Below are positions 33,211 through 43,059 of a stretch of 64,000 nucleotides of DNA, piece after piece. Position numbers and translations under genes: made by a program. Source of the DNA: Bacteriovoracaceae bacterium (GTDB taxonomy: Bacteria; Bdellovibrionota; Bacteriovoracia; Bacteriovoracales; Bacteriovoracaceae); the NCBI GenBank assembly GCA_018675575.1, contig JABGXW010000162.1:1-64000 (forward strand), written 5' to 3'. How positions within the stretch are numbered: the stretch's first letter is position 1; the number at the start of each line of letters is the position of its first letter. Under the pieces are notes generated by a model. That model was not told the origin of the DNA and made no database searches. It worked only from the letters and a program-made list of their open reading frames with translations.

Positions 33211-33216
33211 TATAAT
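33188..33216 (+). promoter_or_regulatory. Promoter of the barrel/CFI-box/LptF-like/ArnT-like operon
   Basis: ATGACA (33188-33193), 17-base spacer, TATAAT (33211-33216), then a leader with TGGAG before ATG 33241. The -35 lies inside the first codons of galU and the -10 abuts its ATG, so the two divergent units cannot be transcribed at once without interference. Confidence 0.65.
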
Positions 33217-33240
33217 TTTCCTATAACCAATGGAGTAAGT

Positions 33241-34179
33241 ATGAGAACAAATAAGTTAACATTAAATATACAATTTTTCTCTAAGCATTGCTTTATTTTT
33301 CTAAGCTTCGCAATAATGGTGCATTTACCACATGATGCCCTAGGTAAATTAAGAAACTTTGAAACAACAAGAATTAAATCTACTGCCGGAACCGGCGTTG
33401 GAAGCATATTACTTGACGAGGCCACTCTACTAAATCCTGCATCAATGGGATTTTATACTGTTTCTTCAGTATTTTTTCAAACCGGTGGGGGACAAATCAC
33501 CCCTGCTGAATCTGGTGTCAGCTACAATGGCATTGAACCTGAGGCCACTGCGTTTATTGCCTCTGATGCCAGCAGAGGAACAGGCGGCTCCCTCTCATAT
33601 ACCAAACAAAATTATGATTACGACTCGAGAAATGTTTTTTCAGCATCGCTTGCTACGCCTGTCACAAAAACCTCCACACTTGGGATAACCTATAGAAACA
33701 GTACTGATTTAATCAGTTCTACAGATGATGGTCTGAATATAGTCGAAGAAAACTATTCGCAAATTATTTTTGGGTTTATTCATGCATTAAGTCCCAACTT
33801 CTCAATTGGCCTTGTTGCCATTGACCCATTTCAAGAAAGACCTGAAGATACAAGAGCGATTCTTGGCATGCAATACGTCTACAAATCTCTATCCATTATG
33901 TTCGATATCGGTGCTAACTACAATGAAGACTTGACAGATTCTCCCCTCTATCGTGCCGCCACACAAATTCAAGTAATGAATGACTTCTATATAAGGTTTG
34001 GCGTATTTAAAGATGAAGGACTAAAGGAAAGCGGAAACGGTGTCGGAGCTGGCTGGGCCGGACCTAAATTAGTTTTAGATCTTGCATTAAAAACAACTCG
34101 AGTTGATCACAGCTCTCTTTTAATTAAAGATGGAGAAAGCATAAAAGAAACATCTTTTTCTCTATCTTACAAATTCTAG
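33241..34179 (+). CDS. Predicted outer-membrane beta-barrel protein
   Basis: 312 residues. Long N-terminal leader with a hydrophobic core (about 14-35, ending HDALGK). The mature protein starts TTRIKSTAGTGVGSILLDEA with TLLNPAS, the style of FadL/PorV-like barrel starts, followed by alternating strands, and ends FSLSYKF with a terminal Phe. TGGAG lies before the ATG. The next gene starts nine bases later and the run continues as one operon to 37600. Cargo unknown. Confidence 0.78.
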   Translation: MRTNKLTLNIQFFSKHCFIFLSFAIMVHLPHDALGKLRNFETTRIKSTAGTGVGSILLDEATLLNPASMGFYTVSSVFFQTGGGQITPAESGVSYNGIEPEATAFIASDASRGTGGSLSYTKQNYDYDSRNVFSASLATPVTKTSTLGITYRNSTDLISSTDDGLNIVEENYSQIIFGFIHALSPNFSIGLVAIDPFQERPEDTRAILGMQYVYKSLSIMFDIGANYNEDLTDSPLYRAATQIQVMNDFYIRFGVFKDEGLKESGNGVGAGWAGPKLVLDLALKTTRVDHSSLLIKDGESIKETSFSLSYKF

Positions 34180-34188
34180 GAAGAGACA

Positions 34189-34887
34189 ATGGCCGAAGAA
34201 AGAGTTATTCCAGATTCCGTCATCGCTGCTTACCGTGAGCGTGTTACGAATTTCAAAAAAGCAAAAATTTATATCACAAAAAATAATGTCCCAAAAGCTG
34301 TAGAATATTTACAAAAATATTTGCATTCCGTTGCTGCATTCTGGGACGTGGTTGAAAAAGATTTAAATCCGGAGTTATTTAAAGACGAGGGTCACGTTTC
34401 AGAGCAATTACTCATTTCTTATGCCTATTGGGACCTGGCAAAATCCTACGACAGGGCAGATGCCTTCTCAGAAGAAACGGTAAGATGCTTGAAACAGTTC
34501 GTCCTTTTCTCTGTTGGTTTCAAATACCAGTATGCCAATTCACTCATGATTAGAAAGCACATTAGATTAAATAAAGCTAAAAACCAAAAGGCATTTCAGC
34601 AAGCATATGAAAAAATCTATGTTAAAATAAAGTCATGTTTTATTGCCACCTATTCTTTTAATGAAACTCATCCAGTTGTAAATGAACTCCGACTTTTTAG
34701 AGACTCTCATTTACAAAATTCAAAAATTGGCAAAAAGTTTATTTGCCAATATTATTATCACTCTCCCTTGTTTATTAATCATTTAGAAAAGATTGATCGA
34801 CACCTGTTATTAAAACGTTTTTTATTTCGCCCAACTTTATATATTCTTTATAAAATAATTTTTTTCTATCGGAAGCTTGTTACATGA
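34189..34887 (+). CDS. CFI-box-containing protein with C-terminal membrane-seeking tail
   Basis: 232 residues with no signal peptide. The C-terminal half has C150-FIATYSF...HPVVNELRLFRD followed by GKKFICQYYYHSP, a close match to the CFI-box (CFIATA...G...LR.FRD) sorting-type domain seen in many bacterial proteins of unknown function. A basic, aromatic C-terminus (LYILYKIIFFYRKLVT) may touch the membrane. The stop overlaps the LptF-like gene by four bases (ATGA), so they are coupled. Function unknown. Confidence 0.7.
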   Translation: MAEERVIPDSVIAAYRERVTNFKKAKIYITKNNVPKAVEYLQKYLHSVAAFWDVVEKDLNPELFKDEGHVSEQLLISYAYWDLAKSYDRADAFSEETVRCLKQFVLFSVGFKYQYANSLMIRKHIRLNKAKNQKAFQQAYEKIYVKIKSCFIATYSFNETHPVVNELRLFRDSHLQNSKIGKKFICQYYYHSPLFINHLEKIDRHLLLKRFLFRPTLYILYKIIFFYRKLVT

Positions 34888-36002
34888 TTTTAAGGCTCAA
34901 CATTTTGAAAACATTGATCTTTAAAGAATGGTTTAAGATCTTTTTTTCATCCGCTATGTTGCTATTCCTTTTAATCTCCGTAGCAAACCTTATTACAGGT
35001 TTTTTACGAGGAAATGTTTCTGTCATAGATGTGATCATGAATCACATTTTAGAAACCCCTGGTGCCATGAACAAGATATTACCTGTATCTTGTTTAGTAG
35101 CATCTCTCTTTAGTATTAATAAACTAAAGAATAGAAATGAATTAACAGCGATATTTGCATCTGGATTTTCTAGAAAAGAATATTTATTCACAATATTTCA
35201 AGCTTCTGTACTTGTTGCTCTCTTTCAATTTGGCATGAGTGGGTTTATTGACCCCTACGCCAAAAAACACCGTTCAACTTTAATTTCAAATCCTGAAAGT
35301 AAATTTAAAAACTTGAAGTCAAAAGGATTACGTGCAAAAACTGTTGGCAGTGGGAAACTATGGTATCGATCTAACGACTATTTCTTTTCATTTTCGACAT
35401 ACGATAAACATAAAAAGAAGCTTTATAATATCGCTCTTTTTTTTATAGATGCAGAAAGCAGGCTTTATCGAACGATCTCAGCTGATTCCATGATCTTCAC
35501 AAATAATAATATATGGACTGTTTCTAAAGGAATAGAATCCTATGGACTTTCAAAAAATGATTTTCCCATTATTAAAACTTTATATAATCAGGCCATAAGC
35601 ATTAGAGAGAAACCAAAAGACTTCCTGCAAATTGAAGCTGATATAACGACATTAAATGTTATGGATTTAATGCTCTACGTTAGGCAGTTGCAACAATCGG
35701 GTATTAACGTTAATGAATATTTGGTTTTACTCTATGACAAGTTTTCCTCTGCGCTAATTTGTATCATATTTAGTTTACTTGCTGCTATTTCTATTTTCGA
35801 TCCCAATAGAAGAAATAAAACCTTTGGTAAAAATATTGTCTTTATTTTTATATTTACGCTTTCATATTGGTTAATATATTCTTACTCGTTAGAGCTAGGT
35901 AAAAGCTCACGTATTCTGCCGCTTATTTCTACATTTTCTGTTCCAGCATTTTTTCTTCTTTTCTTAAGTTATTATTTTATTAAAAATAGAGACTTAAAGT
36001 GA
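34884..36002 (+). CDS. LptF/LptG-family permease
   Basis: 372 residues with the six-helix arrangement of YjgP/YjgQ proteins: helices near 18-40, 60-80 and 100-118, then a periplasmic jellyroll-like domain (about 125-260), then three helices near 280-372. LptF and LptG are the inner-membrane partners of LptB for lipopolysaccharide extraction and normally come as a pair; only one is here. The stop overlaps the next gene, an ArnT-like transferase. Could be LptF, LptG or a related paralogue. Confidence 0.82.
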   Translation: MILRLNILKTLIFKEWFKIFFSSAMLLFLLISVANLITGFLRGNVSVIDVIMNHILETPGAMNKILPVSCLVASLFSINKLKNRNELTAIFASGFSRKEYLFTIFQASVLVALFQFGMSGFIDPYAKKHRSTLISNPESKFKNLKSKGLRAKTVGSGKLWYRSNDYFFSFSTYDKHKKKLYNIALFFIDAESRLYRTISADSMIFTNNNIWTVSKGIESYGLSKNDFPIIKTLYNQAISIREKPKDFLQIEADITTLNVMDLMLYVRQLQQSGINVNEYLVLLYDKFSSALICIIFSLLAAISIFDPNRRNKTFGKNIVFIFIFTLSYWLIYSYSLELGKSSRILPLISTFSVPAFFLLFLSYYFIKNRDLK

Positions 36003-37600
36003 TGCTAAGAAAAAATCTTCATTTCCTGTTACCATCAGCTGCTTTCTTGTTTTGGCTTTGTGATTTAGGAAACATTGAGGCGATCAGGCAAGGAACAGAA
36101 GGGTTCTACTTACAAGTCTCTAAAGAAGTTTTTCAATTTAAGTCATGGCTTGTACCTATGTACTTAAAGCAGCCTCATTGGTCAAAACCCCCTTTTCACT
36201 TTTGGCTTCCCCAACCATTTTTTATCATTACGGGATCCTCTTCACTATTTCTCAGTAGATTATCAATATTGACCACTACATTCTTACTTACTTTTTTAAT
36301 AGATCTTTGGTCTGTCAAACATCTAAAGTTCAAAAGGTTTCTACTTTTCTTTGTTTTACTATCTTCCGTAGGTTTTTTAAAATATGGGCGAATCTACATG
36401 ATGGAAATGCCTCTCAGCTTATTAACAGCATATGGCGCGCTTTTATTTTTTCAATTTTTAGAGACAAATAAAGCAAGAGACCTAATCTTCGCGGTACTAA
36501 TAACTGCTATGGCAAATTTAGTAAAAGGTCCCGTTTCATTTGTTATGAACTTTGGAGGTGTCTTCATCTACCTCGGTTATGAGTACTTTCAAAATAAACG
36601 ACTTAGCATAATGCCATATACCATGTGGATTATAGGTTCTTTAACAATTGGTTCACTTTGGTATTTAATCTGCTATCTGAAGTATGGATTCGAATTTATA
36701 GATTATTTCTTTCTAAGAGAAAATCTAGGTAAATTTCAATCAAAATCATATCCAATAAGCTCTGTAATTAATGGTTTATTAATCTTTTCTTTACCTTGGA
36801 CACTTTTCGCGCCCCTATTAGTTAATAAGAAATTATTCATCGAATTTTGGAATACGAAAATAAATCGTTTCCTTTTCTTTCACTTCATATTCTTTTTCGT
36901 TTTGTGGATGATTCCGAGTCAGCGTTCTCATCATTATGCCATGCCTGCACAGCCATTTTTTCTTATGATCTTAACGATTGTCATTACTTATTATAAAAAG
37001 ACTATTAAAAAAAGATGGTTAAATCTTTGCCAAAAATCCATCGTTAGTTTGTACTTATTTTTCACTTTCCTACTGTCACTAAGCCTAGTCTTCTCTGAAA
37101 TAAGATCAGATGGTATTTCTTTACTCAGACTTTTGATCGGTGTGATCGTCAATGCTTATTCAATTCATTTTATTAGAAAAAATATAAATGATATTCAAAA
37201 AATTGCTATCTTTTCTTTCATTTCATTTAGCTACATTTGGATTTTCTTTGCTCCAGTTTATTATTTGCCTACAATTCCAACGGCGATCATCAATCAAGTT
37301 AAAAATCATCAGGTTTCAGTCATTTTTAATAAACCTTATTTTTTATCCGAATTGCTCGGCAAAGACGTTCGAGTCCTAAATTCATCTCTAATCCAAGCAG
37401 ATAAGTCCGCCCCAAAGAATTATTACATCATGAGTCAAGAAATGTTTGAAAAGCATAATTTTAAAGACTTCCTGGCAATACAGAGCTTTTGGCCCATTTG
37501 GAGACGTGGAAATAAGCTCAAAAACATTGCCCACGCCTTTTCACAAAATAGTCTCAAATCTCTACAGCAAAATATGGTGCTATTGATTCCTTTAAAATGA
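35999..37600 (+). CDS. ArnT-like (GT83/PMT-fold) membrane glycosyltransferase
   Basis: 533 residues (532 from ATG 36002). Around 11-12 membrane helices. QPHWSKPPFHFWLP with the preceding acidic residues and YGRIYMMEMPLSLL, KGPVSF are the hallmarks of ArnT-type transferases that use undecaprenyl-phosphate sugars to modify lipid A or other envelope acceptors. The last 130 residues form a soluble periplasmic domain. The gene starts inside the LptF-like stop (GTGATG), so they are coupled; modification of LPS during export is a natural inference. Substrate sugar unknown. Confidence 0.85.
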   Translation: MMLRKNLHFLLPSAAFLFWLCDLGNIEAIRQGTEGFYLQVSKEVFQFKSWLVPMYLKQPHWSKPPFHFWLPQPFFIITGSSSLFLSRLSILTTTFLLTFLIDLWSVKHLKFKRFLLFFVLLSSVGFLKYGRIYMMEMPLSLLTAYGALLFFQFLETNKARDLIFAVLITAMANLVKGPVSFVMNFGGVFIYLGYEYFQNKRLSIMPYTMWIIGSLTIGSLWYLICYLKYGFEFIDYFFLRENLGKFQSKSYPISSVINGLLIFSLPWTLFAPLLVNKKLFIEFWNTKINRFLFFHFIFFFVLWMIPSQRSHHYAMPAQPFFLMILTIVITYYKKTIKKRWLNLCQKSIVSLYLFFTFLLSLSLVFSEIRSDGISLLRLLIGVIVNAYSIHFIRKNINDIQKIAIFSFISFSYIWIFFAPVYYLPTIPTAIINQVKNHQVSVIFNKPYFLSELLGKDVRVLNSSLIQADKSAPKNYYIMSQEMFEKHNFKDFLAIQSFWPIWRRGNKLKNIAHAFSQNSLKSLQQNMVLLIPLK

Positions 37601-37606
37601 GATTTC

Positions 37607-37638
37607 TAGACTAACGCAACGCCTACGTGCTATATAAT
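37607..37638 (+). promoter_or_regulatory. Promoter of the def-fmt-rpe-hut operon (leaderless)
   Basis: TAGACT (37607-37612), then TATATAAT (37631-37638; TATAAT at 37633-37638). Six bases separate TATAAT from ATG 37645, and no Shine-Dalgarno exists, predicting a leaderless mRNA. Confidence 0.6.
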
Positions 37639-37644
37639 CTTCCT

Positions 37645-38235
37645 ATGTCGGCCATTAATTTAGATTTAAAAGACTACATACTTGAAGGGGAACTATTAAA
37701 TATTTTTAAATATCCTTCTCCAGTACTCAAAAAAGTAGCCGATCCAGTAACAGACTTCAATGATGATTTAAAACTACTCGTTAAAAATATGCTTTTTACT
37801 ATGTACAAAGCGCCAGGAATTGGTTTGGCCGCTCCACAGGTTGGTCTTTCTCACCGACTTTTTGTGCTTGATGTAGAATTTCAGCGCGAAGAAATACACA
37901 ATCCTGATGGGGATTGTGAAATTAGGCTTAGTCATTTCAAACCACGTGTCTTCATAAACCCAATAATCTCTGACTTAGAAGGAGAGATTATCCATGAAGA
38001 GGGATGTCTCTCTGTTCCGGGAGTCTACGAAGATGTGAAACGTGCTGAAAAAATCACGATCAACTATCAAGACCTAGATGGAAAGTCACACAAGATGGAG
38101 GCCGAAGAAATGCTTGCTATTTGCCTCCAGCATGAAAATGATCACCTTGACGGTGTTGTTTTTCTTGAACGATTAAGTCTCATCAAAAAAAACTTACTCA
38201 CAAAGAAATATTTAAAGAAGAAGAAACGAGGCTAG
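37645..38235 (+). CDS. def: Peptide deformylase
   Basis: 196 residues from ATG 37645; an in-frame GTG at 37627 lies upstream of the -10 box and is unlikely. Removes the formyl group from nascent N-terminal Met. Motifs GIGLAAPQVG, EGCLSVPG (metal ligand Cys121) and QHENDHLDG (metal ligands His163 and His167, catalytic Glu164) are intact; Asn replaces the usual Ile/Leu next to the Glu. It has a roughly 20-residue insertion (REEIHNPDGDCEIRLSHF). It is followed 10 bases later by fmt, the opposite formylation step, as is common. Confidence 0.95.
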   Translation: MSAINLDLKDYILEGELLNIFKYPSPVLKKVADPVTDFNDDLKLLVKNMLFTMYKAPGIGLAAPQVGLSHRLFVLDVEFQREEIHNPDGDCEIRLSHFKPRVFINPIISDLEGEIIHEEGCLSVPGVYEDVKRAEKITINYQDLDGKSHKMEAEEMLAICLQHENDHLDGVVFLERLSLIKKNLLTKKYLKKKKRG

Positions 38236-38245
38236 GGGCCAATAA

Positions 38246-39199
38246 TTGAAAAAGTTAAATTGTGTTTTTATGGGTACACCAGACTTTTCAGTTAAAACTT
38301 TAAAGGCATTAATTTCTCATCCTCAAATAAACATCTTGAAAGTTGTCACCATGCCTGATCGAAAATCGGGACGGGGGAAAAAACTACAAGCTCCACCTGT
38401 TGCACAATTCGCTCTCGATCATGACCTCCCCCTATTGCAAACAGAAAATATAAATAAGGAAACAGTATTCCTAGAAGAAGAGAATATAGACCTCATCATC
38501 GTAATTGCATTTGCACAGTTTTTAAACAGTAAGGTTTTATCTCTTCCTAAGATTGGCTGCTTCAATATTCATACTTCAATACTTCCAAAATATAGAGGTG
38601 CTGCCCCGATTCAACACGCCATACTCAATGGAGACTCTTTGACAGGTGTCACAATCCAAAGAATGGTTAAACAAATGGATGCCGGTGATATCGGACATTT
38701 AAAAAAATGTCCCATCGATAAAAATGAAACCTGCGGCAGTCTATTTAAAAAACTTGAAGTTTTATGTGGCAAAGAGGTCTTTTGCTTCATTGATAATTTA
38801 TGTAACGATAATATCGCATGGGTTTCACAAAATGAAGACGATGCTACATTCGCACCAAGCCTTAAAAAGAAAGATGGTTTAATTGATGCTTTTTCTCTAG
38901 ACGCTGTTGCCATTGAAAGAAAGGTAAGGGCATTTTCTCCTTGGCCTGGTACTTATTGTTTTATAAATAATACCAGAATCAAAGTTTTAACATGTGAACT
39001 TTCTTCATTAACTTTGATTCCTGGAAACATTTCAACTGTGCAAGGTACGTTAATTCTTGGAACTAAAAATGGGTCTTTAAGACTTACAACAATTCAGCTT
39101 GCTGGCAAAAAGTATTGTGACGATCAGCAATATATCAACGGATTAAAATCTTCTAACAAATCATTAGATCTTACTTATACAACTGAGGAAACTTTATGA
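38246..39199 (+). CDS. fmt: Methionyl-tRNA formyltransferase
   Basis: 317 residues from TTG at 38246, with AGGGG upstream. Transfers formyl from 10-formyl-THF to initiator Met-tRNA. The MGTPDFSVKTL nucleotide-fold start, the SGRGKK loop, CFNIHTSILPKYRGAAPI and MDAGDI motifs are present, with the C-terminal tRNA-binding domain after AFSPWPGTYC. It ends overlapping rpe by four bases. Paired with def. Confidence 0.96.
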   Translation: MKKLNCVFMGTPDFSVKTLKALISHPQINILKVVTMPDRKSGRGKKLQAPPVAQFALDHDLPLLQTENINKETVFLEEENIDLIIVIAFAQFLNSKVLSLPKIGCFNIHTSILPKYRGAAPIQHAILNGDSLTGVTIQRMVKQMDAGDIGHLKKCPIDKNETCGSLFKKLEVLCGKEVFCFIDNLCNDNIAWVSQNEDDATFAPSLKKKDGLIDAFSLDAVAIERKVRAFSPWPGTYCFINNTRIKVLTCELSSLTLIPGNISTVQGTLILGTKNGSLRLTTIQLAGKKYCDDQQYINGLKSSNKSLDLTYTTEETL

Positions 39200-39849
39200 C
39201 TATTATCTCACCCAGCTTACTCGCTTGTGATTTTGTCAATATTGAAGCGGAGTTAAATCATTTCACTGAAGTTAAGGATATCTGGTTTCACTTAGATATT
39301 ATGGATGGACATTTTGTTCCTAACTTAACTTTTGGACAAACCATTATTAAGCTGATCGCAAAAAAAACGAATCAATTACTTGATGCTCACTTCATGGTTT
39401 CTAACCCTGATTTTTATATTGAAGAATTAAAAGATTATGGTCTTCACAATTTCACTTTCCATGTTGAGGCTTGCGACAACCCATTAGAGCTTTTGCTGCG
39501 TGCAAAGAAATATTATCCATCGGTTGGAATTTCACTTAAGCCTGGTACAGAACTTTCTGTCTTGTCTGATGACATCTTAAAAGAAATTGATTTATTACTT
39601 GTGATGTCTGTAGAGCCTGGATTTGGTGGCCAATCCTTTATTGAAAATACTTATAATAAGCTTAACGATATAACTGATGCCAAAGAAAAGCATGGATATA
39701 ATTTCAATGTTCAAGTAGACGGCGGTGTTTCCAATGCCAACAGTCATAAATTAATCAAACATGGCTGTAATAATCTCGTTGCAGGTTCTTATGTTTTTAA
39801 AGATGGTCCCACAACATATCTCTCCAAAATAGATTCATTAAGGAATTAA
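39196..39849 (+). CDS. rpe: Ribulose-phosphate 3-epimerase
   Basis: 217 residues. TIM-barrel enzyme of the pentose phosphate pathway. Metal ligands are in WFHLDIMDGHFVPNLTF and LLDAHFMVSNP, the catalytic Asp in VDGGVSNAN, and the VMSVEPGFGGQSFI phosphate loop is intact. It overlaps fmt by four bases and leads directly into hutH, two bases later. Confidence 0.97.
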   Translation: MTIISPSLLACDFVNIEAELNHFTEVKDIWFHLDIMDGHFVPNLTFGQTIIKLIAKKTNQLLDAHFMVSNPDFYIEELKDYGLHNFTFHVEACDNPLELLLRAKKYYPSVGISLKPGTELSVLSDDILKEIDLLLVMSVEPGFGGQSFIENTYNKLNDITDAKEKHGYNFNVQVDGGVSNANSHKLIKHGCNNLVAGSYVFKDGPTTYLSKIDSLRN

Positions 39850-39851
39850 AA

Positions 39852-41402
39852 ATGACAAATAGCTTATCACTTGAAATTGATGGTAAAAATTTAACTGTTG
39901 ATGATGTTATCAAAGTTGCTGAGAATCCAAATCACAAAGTTAGTATTTCAAAATCCGCTTTGGTCTTAATGAAAAAGTCTCGATCTCTTGTAAGCGAAAT
40001 TGTCGAAAAAGGAGATCCTGTCTATGGTATTAATACCGGTTTTGGAGCTCTTTCAGACAAGCATATAAAGAAAGAAGACTTAAAAGAATTACAATACAAT
40101 CTAATTCGTTCACATTGTACTGGAGTCTCTTCTCCCTTATCAAAAACAGCAACAAGGGCCGTAATGCTTTTACGAGCAAATTGTCTCGCTCAGGGCCACT
40201 CTGGCATTAATCCTGATATTGTTAAGCTAATATGTGAATATTTAAATCATGATATTATACCCCTCGTTCCTTCAAAGGGATCTGTTGGTGCTTCTGGCGA
40301 CCTTGCTCCTCTTTCTCACATTGCTCTTACCTTAATTGGAGAAGGAGAAGTCTTTTATAAAAATAAAAAATTGCCTACCTCTCAAGCTTTAAAACAAGCT
40401 GAGTTAGAAGAAATTACCCTTGGCCCTAAAGATGGTCTGGCACTTATAAATGGTACCGCTGTTATGGCGGGCCTTGGTTGTATTGCAGTTTCTCTGGCCG
40501 AAAGACTCTTAAAGTCCGCAGACATCATAGCTTCCATGACGCTTGAAGGTGTCAGAGGTACAATTTCTGCCTATGACAAAAGAATTACCGCGCTAAAACC
40601 ACATCGTGGTCAAATTGATAGTTGCGATAACTTAAACTTCTTATTAAGCGGAAATGGTATTTCTGAAATATCGGCGTCCCATAAAGACTGTGGAAAAATT
40701 CAGGACCCTTACTCTCTTCGCTGTTTACCTCAAGTCCACGGTGCCTGCAGACAAACATACCTACACACCAAAGAAGTTATGCAAACTGAAATAAATTCTG
40801 TAACTGATAACCCTCTCATATTTGCTGACGACAAAGAAGTTATATCCGGTGGAAACTTTCACGGAGAGGCGATCTCATTTGCCATGGACTATCTTGCTAT
40901 GGGTATGGCAGAAATCGCTAATATTTCGGAAAGGCGGGTTGAAAAAATGATGAACCCTAGCTTCTCGAGTCTACCTGCTTTTTTAATTGACGATAATGGA
41001 CTTAACTCAGGACTAATGATTGCTCATGTAACAACCGCAGCCTTAGTGTCAGAAAATAAAATCCTCTGCCATCCAGCTTCAGTCGACTCTATTCCAACTT
41101 CAACAGACAAAGAAGACCATGTTTCAATGGGTGTAACTGCGGGATTAAAACTTTTAACAATCATTGATAACGTTACTCATAGTCTTGGCATAGAGTTACT
41201 TTGTGCTGCACAGGCAATCGACTTTCACAAACCTTTAAAAACAACAGCTCCCCTATTAAAAGTACATAATTTAGTAAGAGACCATGTCGAGTTTATTTCA
41301 AAAGATAGAGTTCTTAGTCATGAAATTGATACACTTGCTTATCAAATAAGAATGGGTCATATCGTATCTGCTGTTGAATCAAACTATGGAGAATTAAAAT
41401 AA
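39852..41402 (+). CDS. hutH: Histidine ammonia-lyase
   Basis: 516 residues. Deaminates L-histidine to urocanate, the first step of histidine degradation. The MIO cofactor forms from Ala147-Ser148-Gly149 in [31 protein letters not shown] and the active-site Tyr region are typical. Its TAA overlaps the hutU ATG by one base. It sits downstream of def, fmt and rpe on the same strand without a visible promoter of its own. Confidence 0.96.
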   Translation: MTNSLSLEIDGKNLTVDDVIKVAENPNHKVSISKSALVLMKKSRSLVSEIVEKGDPVYGINTGFGALSDKHIKKEDLKELQYNLIRSHCTGVSSPLSKTATRAVMLLRANCLAQGHSGINPDIVKLICEYLNHDIIPLVPSKGSVGASGDLAPLSHIALTLIGEGEVFYKNKKLPTSQALKQAELEEITLGPKDGLALINGTAVMAGLGCIAVSLAERLLKSADIIASMTLEGVRGTISAYDKRITALKPHRGQIDSCDNLNFLLSGNGISEISASHKDCGKIQDPYSLRCLPQVHGACRQTYLHTKEVMQTEINSVTDNPLIFADDKEVISGGNFHGEAISFAMDYLAMGMAEIANISERRVEKMMNPSFSSLPAFLIDDNGLNSGLMIAHVTTAALVSENKILCHPASVDSIPTSTDKEDHVSMGVTAGLKLLTIIDNVTHSLGIELLCAAQAIDFHKPLKTTAPLLKVHNLVRDHVEFISKDRVLSHEIDTLAYQIRMGHIVSAVESNYGELK

Positions 41403-43057
41403 TGAATTCAATACCACTTCCACCCTTAGGATCTAAACTGACCTGTAAAGGCTGGCATCAAGAAGCTGCTTTGAGATGTCTTCTTAATAACCTTCATCCC
41501 GAAGTCGCTGAAGACAGGGAAAATTTAATTGTATATGGAGGCAATGGTCAAGCGGCAAGAAATCACAAGGCGCTAGCAGATATCATTCACTCTCTTCAAA
41601 ATTTAGAAGACAATGAAACTCTTCTTATCCAAAGCGGAAAGCCCGTTGGGATTTTACCAAGTCATAAGCATGGTCCACGTGTCTTAATTGCAAACTCAAA
41701 TCTTGTTCCCGAATGGGGAAATTGGGATCATTTTAACAAACTAAAAAGTGAAGGTCTTATGATGTATGGTCAGATGACTGCCGGCTCTTGGATTTACATT
41801 GGTTCACAGGGAATTTTACAAGGAACCTATGAAACCTTTATGGCCGCAGCGGAAAAGCATTATGGGCCAGGAAAAGACCTTACAGGTAAAATTGTTTTAA
41901 CAGCTGGAATTGGTGGAATGGGTGGTGCCCAACCCCTTGCTGTTAAAATGGCCGGAGGTATTTTCCTTGGCTGCGATGTGGATGCCTCACGAATTAACAA
42001 AAGAATAACTACAAAGTACTTAGATATTTTTGCAAAGACCTATCAAGAGGCGCTAGACTTAGCACTTAAAGCTAAACAAGATTCTAAAGCGATAAGTATT
42101 GGAGTTACAGGAAATGCGGCAGAGTTTTTTGAATTCGTATTGAGGTCTGGTCACAGCATGGATATTGTAACAGACCAAACTTCTGCCCATGACCCAATCA
42201 ACGGTTATGTTCCTCGTGACCTAAGCTTAACAGATGCAATGGAATTGAAAGTTTCAAATCCAAAATCCTATAAAGAAAAATCATTGAACACCATGAAGCA
42301 TCATGTTCAAGCTATGCTTGATTTTCAAAAGAAAGGATCTCATGTTTTCGATTATGGAAATAACTTGAGAGAAGGTGCAAGGCTCGCTGGATTAGAAAAT
42401 GCATTTGATTTTCCAGGCTTTGTTCCTGCTTATATTCGTCCATTATTTTGTGAGGGATCTGGCCCTTTTAGATGGGTTGCTCTTTCCGGAAACCCAGAAG
42501 ATATACGAGTTACCGATCAGGCCTTAAAAGAATTATTTCCTGAAAATAAAAAGTTACTTAACTGGTTAGACAAAGCGCAAGAAATGGTTGCCTTCCAAGG
42601 TTTGCCTTCACGAATTTGTTGGTTAAAATATGGCGAAAGAGAACAGGCAGGATTGTTATTTAATAAACTTGTTAGAGAAGGAAAAGTAAGTGCTCCAATA
42701 GTTATAGGTCGTGATCATCTTGACTGTGGATCTGTTGCTTCTCCTAACAGAGAGACGGAAAGCATGAAAGATGGAACTGATGCTGTTTCCGATTGGCCTT
42801 TGTTAAATTTAATGATCAACACAATGAACGGTGCCTCATGGACAAGTTTCCATCACGGAGGGGGCGTTGGAATTGGTTATTCTCAACATGCAGGAATGGT
42901 CATTGTTGCAGATGGTACTGAGGATATGGAGCAACGTTTGAAAAGAGTTCTGAACGCCGATCCTGGCATGGGAATAATTCGTCATGTTGATGCCGGTTAT
43001 GACATTGCCGAAAAGGCTGCCACCAAAACAAATATTAAATTTCCATCAAAGAGATAA
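41402..43057 (+). CDS. hutU: Urocanate hydratase
   Basis: 551 residues, normal length. Hydrates urocanate using tightly bound NAD+. [20 protein letters not shown], the NAD fold [20 protein letters not shown] and the active Cys in [20 protein letters not shown] are conserved, with [19 protein letters not shown] near the end. It starts one base within the hutH stop and ends two bases before hutI. Confidence 0.97.
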   Translation: MNSIPLPPLGSKLTCKGWHQEAALRCLLNNLHPEVAEDRENLIVYGGNGQAARNHKALADIIHSLQNLEDNETLLIQSGKPVGILPSHKHGPRVLIANSNLVPEWGNWDHFNKLKSEGLMMYGQMTAGSWIYIGSQGILQGTYETFMAAAEKHYGPGKDLTGKIVLTAGIGGMGGAQPLAVKMAGGIFLGCDVDASRINKRITTKYLDIFAKTYQEALDLALKAKQDSKAISIGVTGNAAEFFEFVLRSGHSMDIVTDQTSAHDPINGYVPRDLSLTDAMELKVSNPKSYKEKSLNTMKHHVQAMLDFQKKGSHVFDYGNNLREGARLAGLENAFDFPGFVPAYIRPLFCEGSGPFRWVALSGNPEDIRVTDQALKELFPENKKLLNWLDKAQEMVAFQGLPSRICWLKYGEREQAGLLFNKLVREGKVSAPIVIGRDHLDCGSVASPNRETESMKDGTDAVSDWPLLNLMINTMNGASWTSFHHGGGVGIGYSQHAGMVIVADGTEDMEQRLKRVLNADPGMGIIRHVDAGYDIAEKAATKTNIKFPSKR

Positions 43058-43059
43058 TT

